Positions 1 through 10,474 are shown, counted from the stretch's first letter. The stretch: 58,895 nucleotides of DNA from Polychytrium aggregatum (GCF_025602895.1 NW_026516398.1:1-58895); one strand, 5' to 3'. Notes: generated by a model from the letters alone, not told the origin. Numbers and translations: made by a program.

Positions 1-267
1 CGAGGGGCAAAAGTGGGCGAGAAGGGTGGAGCATCACAGAGAAGCGAGAAGGGGGTGCGAGAGTGGCTGGTGTGCAAGCGAGAGAGGCTTGGCACAGCCC
101 GGGGACATGTGCCGAGCGGTGGGGGAGGCAGGAAACCAGTAGACGCGGGTGGCAACGGCGCGTGCTCATGCATGGGGGCAAACAAACACGTGGGGACTCA
201 TGATTGGTGCGGAGGGCGAGAGCATGCGGGACAATCTCATTGGTCCGTTGTGATGCTGGTCATCACA
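1..267 (-). repeat. 3' LTR of A1 (truncated by window edge)
   Basis: This segment matches 10800-11066 of the A1 5' LTR, identical by eye. It ends in CATCACA directly next to the stop codon of A1 pol at 268-270. The first 152 bases expected from the 419-bp LTR are outside the window. Confidence 0.93.
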
Positions 268-1068
268 CTATCTCCTCCTCAAACTACGGCGTGTTCCATC
301 TTGAGTTCTCCTGGGGCCAGGCTTGTCTGGGTAGCGTCGGTGGTACTCCGCGGCCACCGTTGGGGCAAAGACAATGTCGGCGGGCTCCCAACTTCGATCG
401 GTGACCGGGTAGCCTTTCCAATCGATGAGATAGTGCAGCTTTCCGCGCACGAACTTGGAGTCTAAGATCTCTTCGACCTCCCACTCCAAGTTCCCATCGA
501 TGACCACCGCAGGGGGCGGCGCTTGCACCCGACCCGGAAGCGAGTTCTTCTTGTAGGGCTCAAGAAGAGACACATGGAACACCGGGTGCACCTTTATGTC
601 CTTTGGCAAGTCCAGGCGGAAAGCCAATGTCCCGACGGCCTCGAGGATGGTGAATGGTCCAATCCTCTGGTAATCCAGCTTCTTGCTTGGGCGAGTGGTG
701 CTGATGTTACGAGTCAGCACCCAGACTTGATCGCCCGGACGCAAGTCGGGAGCCTGGGACCTCCGGAGATCTGAGAAGTGCTTGTAGTCAGACTTTGCCT
801 TCTCAAGATTCTCCTTCAACAGTGCCAGGTTCCGCTGGAGATGTTCAACCCTCTCCGTGGCAGAGGGAACATCAGGGCCGCCAGCGACAACGGGGACTTC
901 GAACCTTGGGTGGAACCCATAGGTTGCCAAGAATGGCGAGGCATGTGTTGATGAGTTCTCGAGGTTATTGTAAGAGAACTCGGCCAACGGCAGCAGCTCG
1001 GCCCAGTCATCTTGCTGATACGACGTGTAACAGCGCAGGTATTGGTTGATGACCTGGTTGACCCTCTC
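268..1068 (-). pseudogene. pol: A1 pol, C-terminal segment: integrase end plus chromodomain
   Basis: This is the 3' piece of A1 pol, separated from the rest by element B. It continues the integrase core after the conserved TDGQTER region and runs through a GPF-like module (RIGPFTIL) and the HPVFHVSLL motif to a chromodomain (EEILDSKFVRGKLHYLIDWKGY, read as two adjacent parts: EEILDSK and YLIDWKGYP). Chromodomains bind methylated histone tails and steer integration. The stop codon abuts the LTR, and the purine run AAGGAGGAGATAG just before it is the likely polypurine tract. Copy A2 at 40880-41668 carries the same segment uninterrupted. The reading frame is clean, but it can no longer be expressed with its N-terminal half. 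Confidence 0.92.
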
Positions 1069-1477
1069 TGTCAGGAACGAGGCGTGGGAAACAGGTGTCA
1101 GCAGACCGAGTGGGTTCTTGACGGTGCAGACAAGGCGTGGGAATCGGAACGAGGGCAAGAACGAGGAGCAGGGCAGGGAGCAAGGGCAAGGTACTGAGAG
1201 AGTGATGATCTTATATTCAGAAAGGTGATAAGATAATTCACTGGGTGTGATTTCCTTCTGGCCCCTGAGCTCCTCTATTTATACCTCGACCATCTAATCT
1301 ATCATGTCATCGAGCTCAGCCACAGGATAAGCCACTCTGTGATCAAATAAAGTAAATGAATGAACTAATCTAATGCATGGTGCAGGAAGGTTCTAGACCG
1401 TCGCCAGTCCCGGATGCTCATGAGTGCCATGACAATGCGCTGCGCCACAACGCCAATCATGGTACGCGTTCATAACA
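1069..1477 (-). repeat. 3' LTR of B (409 bp)
   Basis: TG...CA bounded direct repeat of 5803-6210, differing by one inserted base. It directly follows the pol stop codon at 1478-1480. Confidence 0.95.
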
Positions 1478-4400
1478 TCATCTCCCCCTTCTAGGTCTGC
1501 CCTGAACCTTCTGGGGGTACTTCAGTCTAAACTCATGAAGCAAGTCCGGACTATTCTGCAAGTTCGCCTCCGGCTCCCACGAATTCTCAACGTCCGAATA
1601 CCCCTTCCACTTGACTAAGTACTTTAAGGTACGCCCAAACCATTTTGCATCAAGAATGCCTTCTACCTCGTACTCCTCCTCACCATCTATCTCTACAGGA
1701 GGGGGAGGTGGCGCAGTCTGTCCCGCAATGGTGCTCGCATGGTACGCGTCCAACATGCTAACATGAAACACAGGGTGGATGGACATCGAGTCTGGGAGTT
1801 CGAGTCGGTAGGTGACCGGATTGATCTGCTCGATGACTTTGAAGGGTCCAAGCTTCACGTGGTCGAGCTTGCTGCTGGGGCGTCGTGTCTTGATGTTTCT
1901 TCGCAACAGCCACACCTTCTGGCCAACCTTGAAGGAGTGGTCCTGTCGGTGCTTGTTGGCGAACCGGCGCGCATCTTCCTGCGCTTGCTTCAGGGTTCGG
2001 TCGAGGAAGGTGTTGACATCTTGTAGTCGATCCAGGTGCGTCTTGACCGAGGGGAGGTTACTGTCGTCCCGGACGGGTAGCTCGAAGTCTCCTCTTGGGT
2101 TGAAACCGTAGTTGCTGAAAAAGGGGCTCAACTGGGTACTACTGTTAGTAGCATTGTTGTGTGCAAACTCGGCGAGCGGCAGCAACTCAAACCAGTTGTC
2201 TTGCTGATAGGAAACGAAACACCGCAAGTACTGTTCGAGCGTTTGATTGGTCCGCTCGGTTTGCCCATCCGTTTGCGGATGGTACGCGGTCGACAATTTG
2301 AGCTTGATTCCCAGGGAAGTAGTAACCGCCTTCCAGAACGAGGAACGGAATTGCGGACCTCGATCCGACACGATGTCGGTTGGGAGACCATGGAGTCGGA
2401 ACACATGATGCAGGAAGAGGTTAGCAGTACCTTGTGCGTCGATAGTTTCATTGCATGGGACAAAGTGCGCCTGTTTGGTGCGACGGCAAACGAAGACCAG
2501 GATCGAGTCGTGACCGTGTGAGGGGGGTAGTTTGACGATGAAATCCATCCCCACCGACGTCCATGGTGTCAGTGAAATGGGTAGTGGCTCGAGCAGTCCC
2601 AGTGGCTTGTGCCTTGCTGCCTTGTTGCGTTGACATGTTTCACACGCCTTGACATACTCCTTGACGTAGCGCCTCATCCCCGGCCAGTAAAAGTCCCTTT
2701 GGACGAGCTCCAATGTTCTGGCCTGGCCGGGGTGTCCTGCCGTTGGTGAGTCGTGTCGAGCCCGGAGTATCTCGAGCTTTCGATCGTCGCTCTCGACAAG
2801 TACTTGGTGTGAAAGCTTGGTCGTGAGGCTTCGCATCCAGCGTTCGTCCGGTAAGAGGGTGATCGTTGTCGGGTCGTTGTCGAAACCATCTCCCCCCTCC
2901 GGAGCGAGGTCCAGGCGCCTCGACAGTGCGTCTGCCACGGTGTTGAGGTGCCCGGGGGTGTAGGTGAGCTTGAAGTCGTACTCGGAAAGTAGTTCGGCCC
3001 ATCGGGCGTGTCGTTGCTTGAGCGTGCGACGGGTGCGGAAGAAGGTGAGATTCTTGTGGTCGGACCTGACAGAGATGTCTCGAGCACCGACAAGGTAGTG
3101 ACGCCAGAAACGGAAAGCCTCCACGATCGCTAGGAGCTCCTTGTCATGCACCGAGTAGTTGCGCTCGGCGTCATTGAGCTTCCTAGAGAAGAATGCGACT
3201 GGGTGGTAAGCTGACGCGGTGTCGTGTGACATGGGCTGTGAAAGCACAGCACCCAGCGCAAAGTCAGAAGCATCTGTCTCGAGCAGGAAAGGGAGGCTCG
3301 AGTCGACATGCTTGAGCACCGGAGCTGAGGTAACGGCATTCTTGAGAGCCGTGAAGGCTTGTTCGGCTTCTGGGGTCCACTGGAAGCTGGTGGTCTTCTT
3401 GGTGAGGTCGGACATGGGCTTGGCGTGCTCGGAGTAGTGCTCGATAAACTTGCGGTAGAAGTTGCAGAAACCCAGGAAGCTTTGTACACCCTTGAGGGAT
3501 GTTGGGGACTTCCACTCCATGATGGTTTGAACCTTGTCGGGCGCCATGGCGACGCCCTTGGTCGACACTATGAAACCCAGGAACTCGATTGAGTGCTTGT
3601 GGAACTCGCACTTCTCGAGCTTGGCATACAGCTTGTTGTCCCTGAGGCGCTGCAGGACTGTCCTGACATGGGCGGTGTGGGACTCCGGATCGGGTGAGAA
3701 TACTAAAATGTCATCAAGGTACACTACCACGAACTGGTCTAGAACGTCTCGGAAGATGTCGTTCATCATCGATTGGAAGATTGCGGGAGCATTGGTAAGC
3801 CCAAAGGGCATTACCAAGTACTCGAAGTGACCGAACTTACAGCGGAACGCAGTCTTCCACTGGTCACTCGGCTTCATCCTGACCAAGTTGTACGCGCCCC
3901 TCAGATCAATTTTCGAAAAGATCTTGGCGCTGCCCAGTCGGTCCATGAGCTCCGAGATGAGTGGGAGCGGGTACCTGTTCTTCACGGTCATTTCGTTGAG
4001 GTCGCGGTAGTCAACACAAGGCCTCAAACCACCGTCCTTCTTCTTCACAAAGAAGATGGGTGCGCCGGCGGGGGATTTCGAGGGCTGTATAAAGCCCTTG
4101 GCCAGCATGTCGTTGATGTAGTCCTCTAGCGCCTTGGACTCGGATGGGGACAGGTTGTACAGCTGCTTGAAAGGTGGCGCAGCGCCTTCATCCTTCAATG
4201 GGATGTCGCAGTCGAAGCGGCGCTGAGCGGGCAGCAACTCCGCTTCGATTTTCGAGAAGACATCTGCGAAGTCATGGTAGGTGCTCGGAAGCATCTCAGG
4301 TATCTCCTCGCTCGGGGTAGTGCCCGTGGGAATCGAAGGCGTGCCCAATCCCATGGGGTTTCCATCTACTGACGCGTCGCGCACCGAGTTGACCCCGTGG

Positions 4401-4855
4401 GAAACTATGGAACCAAGCTGCCAATCCACGGCAGGGTTACACTCCTGAAGCCATGGGAAACCCAAAATAATGGCAAAGTGGGGGGAGTTACAAGGGAAGA
4501 TATCAAAGACCATAGCGTGGGAACGGGGGAGAGGATGGACGTCAAGATCACAGGGGTACGTCTCGTCTGTGATCAGTTGGGTAGAGGAATTGTCTGCGAG
4601 GTAGACTCTAAGGGGCTTTGGTTTCTTTCTAATAGGAATGTGGCGATGCTGAACAAGGTTGGAATCGAGGAGGTTACACGAAGAGCCCGAGTCAATAAGG
4701 GCGTTACACAAGATTGTGCTACCATGCAAGTGAAGTGTAACAGGGACAATGAGGCTCCTTGGAGCCTTTCGAGAAGTAACAGTTGCATTAAAGAGAGTGG
4801 GGGCCGCAGAGGTATCGTCCAGGGTTAGGCCCCTTACTGTGCCTGGACGCTGAAG
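1478..4855 (-). CDS. pol: B Pol polyprotein (protease, RT, RNase H, integrase, chromodomain)
   Basis: About 1083 residues are read from the first in-frame TTG at 4729, but the frame is open upstream through the gag stop, so I take pol to begin by -1 frameshifting at 4855. The order is: aspartic protease (LIDSGSS about 20 residues in), reverse transcriptase with YRDLNE and catalytic YLDD ([11 protein letters not shown]), RNase H (ETDASDFALG, DHKNL), integrase with HHCC zinc finger (CETCQRNK), core (MDFIVKLP, SDRGPQF, HPQTDGQTER) and a C-terminal chromodomain (YLVKWKGYSDVENSWEP). The purine-rich run before the stop (AGAAGGGGGAGATGA) is the likely polypurine tract. No internal stop or frame break is seen. 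Confidence 0.96.
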   Translation of the reverse strand, partial: LQRPGTVRGLTLDDTSAAPTLFNATVTSRKAPRSLIVPVTLHLHGSTILCNALIDSGSSCNLLDSNLVQHRHIPIRKKPKPLRVYLADNSSTQLITDETYPCDLDVHPLPRSHAMVFDIFPCNSPHFAIILGFPWLQECNPAVDWQLGSIVSHGVNSVRDASVDGNPMGLGTPSIPTGTTPSEEIPEMLPSTYHDFADVFSKIEAELLPAQRRFDCDIPLKDEGAAPPFKQLYNLSPSESKALEDYINDMLAKGFIQPSKSPAGAPIFFVKKKDGGLRPCVDYRDLNEMTVKNRYPLPLISELMDRLGSAKIFSKIDLRGAYNLVRMKPSDQWKTAFRCKFGHFEYLVMPFGLTNAPAIFQSMMNDIFRDVLDQFVVVYLDDILVFSPDPESHTAHVRTVLQRLRDNKLYAKLEKCEFHKHSIEFLGFIVSTKGVAMAPDKVQTIMEWKSPTSLKGVQSFLGFCNFYRKFIEHYSEHAKPMSDLTKKTTSFQWTPEAEQAFTALKNAVTSAPVLKHVDSSLPFLLETDASDFALGAVLSQPMSHDTASAYHPVAFFSRKLNDAERNYSVHDKELLAIVEAFRFWRHYLVGARDISVRSDHKNLTFFRTRRTLKQRHARWAELLSEYDFKLTYTPGHLNTVADALSRRLDLAPEGGDGFDNDPTTITLLPDERWMRSLTTKLSHQVLVESDDRKLEILRARHDSPTAGHPGQARTLELVQRDFYWPGMRRYVKEYVKACETCQRNKAARHKPLGLLEPLPISLTPWTSVGMDFIVKLPPSHGHDSILVFVCRRTKQAHFVPCNETIDAQGTANLFLHHVFRLHGLPTDIVSDRGPQFRSSFWKAVTTSLGIKLKLSTAYHPQTDGQTERTNQTLEQYLRCFVSYQQDNWFELLPLAEFAHNNATNSSTQLSPFFSNYGFNPRGDFELPVRDDSNLPSVKTHLDRLQDVNTFLDRTLKQAQEDARRFANKHRQDHSFKVGQKVWLLRRNIKTRRPSSKLDHVKLGPFKVIEQINPVTYRLELPDSMSIHPVFHVSMLDAYHASTIAGQTAPPPPPVEIDGEEEYEVEGILDAKWFGRTLKYLVKWKGYSDVENSWEPEANLQNSPDLLHEFRLKYPQKVQGRPRRGR

Positions 4856-5763
4856 TTTGGGTGGCTCTTGTTGGGGCAGGTCTTGGCATGGTGACCCGGT
4901 TCACCACAGTAGAGGCAGAGGTTCTCTTTTAATCTCCTCTCCTTCTCCTCACGCGAGAGTGGGCCCTTGGGTAGGGTGTGAACGGCATCCACCTGCATGG
5001 GCTCATAGCGCGTATCATGGAGGGTGACAGGTGGCCGCCCGTGTGGTCTGGGTCCGTGCCCACCTGCCGCCTTCTCCATGCGCCGAGAGAACTGTCTATT
5101 ATCAAGCTGGATACACAGGATCATGAAGCGATCCAACTGCTGCGGAACATCGAGGGTCTGGGCCAGTGCATCCTTGATGGGATCACTGAGCCCATCGTAG
5201 AAGTGCTGGTAGAGGGCTTCCTCGTTGTAGCCCGACTCGAGGGCGAGCTGCTTGAAGCGCGTCGTGTACGCGACACAAGGTTGCCTGCCTTGGTTCAGGG
5301 TCTTGAGCTTGGACCTTGCACTCCAGACGGAGTGGGGATCCCCGAAGGTGTTATTCAGTTGAAGCCAGAAATCTTGGAGGGTCACCGGCACGTCTTCAAG
5401 GGTCCGGAACCACGATAGAGCTTGGTCCGAGAGGAGCGTTCCCGTGTAGAGGATCTTGACGCGCTCGTCCGGGAAACGCGTGGGTTGAAGCGCGATGACG
5501 TTGTTGACGTTCGCGATAAAGTTCTTGATGTCCTTGGCGGCACCAGAGAATTTGTCCGGGCAGGGGACCTTGGGCTCTCTGAAGACCACGTTGTGCTCCT
5601 GGGGCGGGGGAAGCTGAGGCACTTGGACTTGTTGAAGCATCTGGAATTGGTGATGCTGGTGCTGCAGTTGGCGTTGAAGCTCAAGGATAGTCTCTTGCTG
5701 CTGCTGGTTCTGAGTAGTCAGAGCAGCCAGCTGTTCAAGGACGGCCTGGATGGGGTCAGCCAT
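4834..5763 (-). CDS. gag: B Gag (capsid and zinc-knuckle nucleocapsid)
   Basis: 309 residues from the ATG that begins MADPIQAV. This start is preferred because the frame further upstream offers only non-ATG codons. A glutamine-rich predicted coiled coil occupies about residues 10-55, followed by a retrotransposon Gag capsid (KFSGAAKDIKNFI, LSWFRTLED, FGDPHSVWSARSKL) and a CCHC knuckle near the C-terminus (CLYCGEPGHHAKTC). The slippery heptamer CCCAAAC lies 18 nt before the stop and allows a minor Gag-Pol product. Confidence 0.94.
   Translation of the reverse strand: MADPIQAVLEQLAALTTQNQQQQETILELQRQLQHQHHQFQMLQQVQVPQLPPPQEHNVVFREPKVPCPDKFSGAAKDIKNFIANVNNVIALQPTRFPDERVKILYTGTLLSDQALSWFRTLEDVPVTLQDFWLQLNNTFGDPHSVWSARSKLKTLNQGRQPCVAYTTRFKQLALESGYNEEALYQHFYDGLSDPIKDALAQTLDVPQQLDRFMILCIQLDNRQFSRRMEKAAGGHGPRPHGRPPVTLHDTRYEPMQVDAVHTLPKGPLSREEKERRLKENLCLYCGEPGHHAKTCPNKSHPNFSVQAQ
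4855..4861 (-). other. -1 frameshift slippery heptamer CCCAAAC (B gag-pol)
   Basis: On the minus strand gag reads CAC CCA AAC, so the heptamer sits in the X XXY YYZ register. The pol frame is -1 and open through the gag stop at 4834-4836. The stimulatory RNA structure was not examined. Confidence 0.75.
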
Positions 5764-5790
5764 GGTAGTAGGACAAGGCAAGGGGGGTGG

Positions 5791-5800
5791 AGTGAATTAT
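5791..5800 (-). promoter_or_regulatory. B self-primer binding site
   Basis: The plus-strand bases AGTGAATTAT at 5791-5800, two bases from the 5' LTR, are the exact reverse complement of ATAATTCACT at 5966-5975 inside the LTR. That LTR copy would be the 5' end of the mRNA, 41 nt after the TATA box at 6009-6016. This is the arrangement of Tf1-type self-priming. No TGG-initial tRNA site is present. Confidence 0.7.
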
Positions 5801-5802
5801 GA

Positions 5803-6210
5803 TGTCAGGAACGAGGCGTGGGAAACAGGTGTCAGCAGACCGAGTGGGTTCTTGACGGTGCAGACAAGGCGTGGGAATCGGAACGAGGGCAAGAACGAGG
5901 AGCAGGGCAGGGAGCAAGGGCAAGGTACGAGAGAGTGATGATCTTATATTCAGAAAGGTGATAAGATAATTCACTGGGTGTGATTTCCTTCTGGCCCCTG
6001 AGCTCCTCTATTTATACCTCGACCATCTAATCTATCATGTCATCGAGCTCAGCCACAGGATAAGCCACTCTGTGATCAAATAAAGTAAATGAATGAACTA
6101 ATCTAATGCATGGTGCAGGAAGGTTCTAGACCGTCGCCAGTCCCGGATGCTCATGAGTGCCATGACAATGCGCTGCGCCACAACGCCAATCATGGTACGC
6201 GTTCATAACA
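5803..6210 (-). repeat. 5' LTR of B (408 bp) with TATA promoter
   Basis: The LTR carries a TATAAATA box (minus strand, 6016 to 6009), and the inferred transcription start is an A at 5975. It ends at the CTCTC target duplication. Confidence 0.93.
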
Positions 6211-9200
6211 CTCTCAGTCTGTCCATCGGTCTGGGGATGGAAGGCCGTGGACAGACTGGTTTGGATCCCGAGCTGCGTGCAGAGTGCCTTCCAGAACCGA
6301 GAGGTGAACTGACTTCCTCGGTCTGAAACCACTGTGTCGGGGAGGCCATGGAGACGAAAGACATTGTCGAGGAACAGTGACGCAGTCTCCTCCGCCGACG
6401 GCAGTGAACGCCAGGACATAAAGTGTGCCATCTTTGTGAGGCTGCATACCACCACAAAGATGCAGGTGTGACCCTTGGACTTTGGCAGATCAGTGATAAA
6501 GTCCATGGTCAGTGTCCCCCAGGGTCGATCGGCTGTCTGGAGTGGCAACAGGAACCCAAACGGCTTGTGTCGCGGAGCTTTCGAGCGTGCACAGGTGTCG
6601 CACGTCGAGACGTACTCTTTGACATCTTTCCGATAGGTTTGCCACCAAAACTGTCGCGATACCAGAGCCAGAGTCCGTCGGATGCCTGGATGACCCACAG
6701 CGACTGGGTCATGGCACGACTTGAGCGCCGGAACTCGGCACGACTCTGGGACTACAATCCTGTTCTGGAAGGTGAGGTACTGGCCATTCCAGACGAACTT
6801 CGGGTCACGACGGTATTTGTCTAGACCGGGATCCCGAGCCTGCTCTTCGGCTATGAGCTGCAGCAAGTCCACAGGGTCACTGCGACTTGCAACCGAAGAG
6901 CGGGCGTCTCTGCTTCGGAGCACGCGTATCACCGCGGCAGGATCGAGAAGCAGAGGCGGATCCCTCGACACGGAGGCCGACGAAGGGATGTAGTCCGAGC
7001 GACGAGACAGGGCATCGGCCTTGCCGTTCCTCGCACCAGGACGGTACTGGATGCGGATGTCGAACCGAGACAAGAACTGGGACCACCGTGCATGGCGCTG
7101 GTTCAGGATGCGAGCCGTCGCCAGGTACTCCAAGTTCTTGTGGTCGGTCAGAACGGCAACGGGATGCTGGGCGCCTTCGAGGTAGTGTCGCCACGCCTCG
7201 AAAGCCTCCTTGATCGCCAACAGCTCTTTCTCGTATATGCTGTAGTTACGTTCAGCATTCGAGAGTGTCCGCGAATGGAACGAGCAAGGATGAAGGCGAT
7301 CATCAGCACCCCGCTGGGAGAGCACGCATCCAAGCGCAAAGTCCGACGCATCTGACTCTACGACGAACGGCTTGGATGGGTCCGGATGCACCAGAACGGG
7401 CTCCGAAACGAAGGCATCCTTCAAGGATCTGAATGCTTTATCGGCTTCGCGGGACCACTGGAAGCCATGCGTCTTCCGGAAGAGCCGAGTCATGGGCCCC
7501 GCGATCTTTGCGTATCCATCGATGAAGCGTCGATAGAAGTTCGCAAACCCGACAAAGGATCGAAGATCCGAGATGTTGCGCGGTATGGGCCAATCCAAGA
7601 TCGCAGAGAGCTTGGATCGCTCCATACCGATGCCCTCGGGCGAGACCATGAAACCAAGGAACGAGACCGAGGTTTTGGAGAACTCGCACTTCTCCAGCTT
7701 GCAATACAGCTTTGCAGCTCGGAGCTTCGAGAGGACCTGCTTGACGTGCTCTACATGCTGCGACGGGTCAGCACTGTAGATCAAGATATCGTCAAGATAC
7801 GCAATTGCGAACTGGTCCAACTCGGTGCGCAGGACGTCGTTGATGAAGTGCTGGAACGTCGCTGGCGCGTTGGTGAGCCCAAAGGGCATCACCAAGTACT
7901 CGAAGTGCCCATATCGAGTACGGAAAGCTGTCTTCCACTCGTCCCCGGAGCGGATGCGCAGCAGATTGTAGGCTCCACGAAGGTCCAGCTTAGTGAACAC
8001 CTTCGCGCCTCGAAGTCGGTCCAGCAGCTCGCCGATCAGCGGTAAAGGGTAACGGTTCTTTACCGTGATACCGTTCAGTGCGCGGTAGTCAACGCAAAGA
8101 CGAAGTGAGCCGTCCTTCTTCTTGACGAAGAGGATTGGTGAGCCTGCTGGGGACGACGAAGGACGAACGAATCCCTTGGCAAGATTCTCGTCGAGATAGT
8201 CACGCAGAGCGTGAAGTTCGGGCTCGGACAGTGAGTACAGAGGCCCGAACTTTGGCGACTTGCCCGGCTCCAAGTCAATGGGGCAGTCGTAAGGGCGATG
8301 CGGAGGCAAGGAGTCAGCTTCCTGTTTAGAGAAAACAGACAGGAAGTCCTTGTACTCCGCAGGCACTTCGACAGTCGCAGTGCTCGGCTCGTCAGTGGGC
8401 AGGACATGGACCTGAAAGATGGTCAGGGGTTGCGTTCCATGCCTGCATGCATCCAAAGACTCGCGCATCGAGCGGTAATCAATGCTGCAGACGCGGAGAG
8501 GAGCGTCCGAGCTGAGAGGAGGGGCGTGGACAAGGTCAGAATAATGTTCGACGGTTACTTTATTCTGAACAATGTCCGAAGAACAAACAACAGGAGGAGG
8601 TACATCAAGGAGGGAAAGAGAACTGACAACAGAAGAAGGGGTTTGGGAAGAGCGAAGGGGTTCGGGAGGAACAAGACAAGAAGGGGAAGACGAAGGTGGG
8701 AGCGTAGGAGAGGAGCTTAGATCAATCAAAGGAGTGGAATCATCAAGAAGGGGAGTGACATTGGAGGAAGTGGAGCAAGACGAAAGAGAAGTAGTGCATG
8801 GAGAGGGGTCGGAATCAACAGAAGGAGGGAGACAAAGAAGACCGCGAGACCAGACAATCTTGGGCTCGGCGGTGCGCAACCAAGGAAAGCCAAGGATAAG
8901 TGGTTGATGTGGAGACCTGATCACATCGAACCGAAGGCGTTGCGAGACGTCCCCGAGAATCACCTCGAGTGGAGCAGTCTCGCGGAGGATGGGGCCAGAC
9001 GACAGCGGCTTACCATCCACGCCTTCCACTGCCAAGGGCGAAGCCTTGGAGCAGGTGGGGACAGAGTGTCGAGCAACAAAGTCCTCGTCGATAAAGTTGC
9101 CAGAGGCACCAGAATCGACAAGTCCTTCGCACGACAGAGAATCACCAGAAGGAAGACGAACAGCGACGGGAACAACCAACGAGCAACGACGAACAGACGA

Positions 9201-9515
9201 AACACAAGACTTTGGTTCGGTACCAGCTTCGGCACCAGGGTTGCGGCTAGCACAGACAGTTAACTTTGCCGAGGGTTGGCAGGACAGCTCAGGTATTTGC
9301 ACCTGTGGATGAGGTGCAGTTCCCAGTGACACCAGAGGTGCCACGGGTACTATGCCAGAGCTGAGAGTGTCCGCCGGTCCAGAGGCAAGGCGAAGCTGTC
9401 CGCACATCACTGCTTCCCCAGTACTTACCAAAGGCACCTTACCAATGTCTTCACTTTCGGAAGGCGGTGGGCACGGCTCCGGTTCAAGGCCTTCACTTAG
9501 AACCGGGCCTGGTCG
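6211..9515 (-). pseudogene. pol: A1 pol, N-terminal segment: protease, RT, RNase H, most of integrase
   Basis: The frame is open from the gag-pol slippery site at 9515 down to the B insertion. It contains an aspartic protease (GLVDSGASGNF), a serine/proline-rich spacer, reverse transcriptase ([19 protein letters not shown] in two adjacent motifs, then [10 protein letters not shown] and IAYLDDILIYS), RNase H (ESDASDFALG, TDHKNLEY), the integrase zinc finger (CDTCARSK) and the core up to HPQTDGQTE. There the B LTR begins, and translation would run into a short nonsense tail ending at 6126. The rest of the protein is at 268-1068. No other defect is seen. Confidence 0.94.
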
Positions 9516-10474
9516 TTTCCCGAACTGAAGTCTTGCACTTCTCCATCCTCGTAAACGATGGTGCGGATGATCCTCGGGCCGGGAGGTCCAGGGGGCGGTC
9601 CGGTAGCTCTGGTAGATCCAAACTTGACGGGGCAGTTTCGTACCAAGTGGCCCTTCTTGCCACAGTACAGGCAGAGTCCAAAGCGGCGGCGGCGTTGTTT
9701 CTCCTCGGCGGTCAGGGGTCCAGAGACGGCAGAGTCCACTTGCATGGGCTCGGAAACAATGTAGGAGGGGTGCGGCGGAGCGAGGACGGGCGCGGGAGCG
9801 ATGGCGGGAACGGCAGCGGAGGCGGAACCAAAGGCGAACTGGGAAGACCGGTAGCGGGCAGGCGTGCTTCGGCGCTCTTGACGGCGCTCGCGGATTCGTG
9901 CATCGAGCTCGTTACAAAGCTCGATGTACTCCTCCAGATCTCGTGGCAGAGGGCGAACTCGCGAAAGTTCGTCTCTGACATCATCCGACAAGCCAAGTCG
10001 GAAGAACGAGATCTTTGCACCGTCGTTCCAAGTCGTATCGGCGGCAATACGAAGGAACTCGGATGCATAGACTGCGCACAGGCGGTTGCCCTGAGACAGT
10101 GTGGTGATCACTGACTCGGCAGTCCTGGCCCGATCAGGGTCGTCAAACACTTTAGAAAAGCGTTCTAGGAAATCGCCAAAAGAGTTGAGTCGGGGATCAC
10201 CCATCTCAAGCATCGGAGTCGCCCACTGGAGAGCCGGTCCAGTGAGCAGACTAATGACGAATCCGACCTTAATCGGGTCAGCAGGGAACCGGTGGGGCTG
10301 CATTCGTATATACAGTTTGCACTGATTTACGAATGCCCGGAACCCTTGCCGGTTACCGTCGTAACGGTCCGGCATCTGCACGCTGTACCCAGCGGCAGGA
10401 GCATCGCGAGCTGTCCGGAGCTCGGCGAGCTCGGCCTCCAAGGCACGGAGGCGGTCCACGAGGGCAGGATCCAT
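9497..10474 (-). CDS. gag: A1 Gag (capsid and zinc knuckle)
   Basis: 325 residues from the ATG that begins MDPALVDR. The frame upstream is open only through a poly-T and CCAGTC-repeat leader. A short leucine/glutamate-rich helix (residues 5-20) precedes the capsid (PDRYDGNRQGFRAFV, LQWATPML, FDDPDRARTAE). A CCHC knuckle follows (CLYCGKKGHLVRNC), then a Gly/Pro tail ending GNDQARF. The slippery heptamer is 15 nt before the stop. Copy A2 encodes the same protein with at most a few substitutions, for example Leu versus Pro in the NRLCAVY/NRPCAVY motif. Confidence 0.94.
   Translation of the reverse strand: MDPALVDRLRALEAELAELRTARDAPAAGYSVQMPDRYDGNRQGFRAFVNQCKLYIRMQPHRFPADPIKVGFVISLLTGPALQWATPMLEMGDPRLNSFGDFLERFSKVFDDPDRARTAESVITTLSQGNRLCAVYASEFLRIAADTTWNDGAKISFFRLGLSDDVRDELSRVRPLPRDLEEYIELCNELDARIRERRQERRSTPARYRSSQFAFGSASAAVPAIAPAPVLAPPHPSYIVSEPMQVDSAVSGPLTAEEKQRRRRFGLCLYCGKKGHLVRNCPVKFGSTRATGPPPGPPGPRIIRTIVYEDGEVQDFSSGNDQARF
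9515..9521 (-). other. -1 frameshift slippery heptamer GGGAAAC (A1 gag-pol)
   Basis: Gag reads TCG GGA AAC on the minus strand, so G GGA AAC is in register. Pol is in the -1 frame and open through the gag stop at 9497-9499. Confidence 0.8.

Larger units (their letters stand above)
1069..6210 (-). mobile_element. Ty3/Gypsy chromovirus, family B, complete
   Basis: Complete element of 5142 bp with LTRs at 1069-1477 and 5803-6210 that begin TG and end CA. It is flanked by a 5-bp target duplication CTCTC (1064-1068 and 6211-6215); removing the element and one duplication rebuilds the A1 integrase frame exactly as seen in A2. The LTRs differ by a single base (an extra T near 1195), so the insertion is young. 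Gag and pol are both open, with pol in the -1 frame. By sequence this copy looks capable of movement. Confidence 0.96.

Noticed and set aside
7386..8045. Long antisense frames inside RT and RNase H regions of A, B, C, D, E and F
   Set aside because: Recurrent shadows produced by GC-rich codon use; they repeat in every copy and have no recognisable domain.
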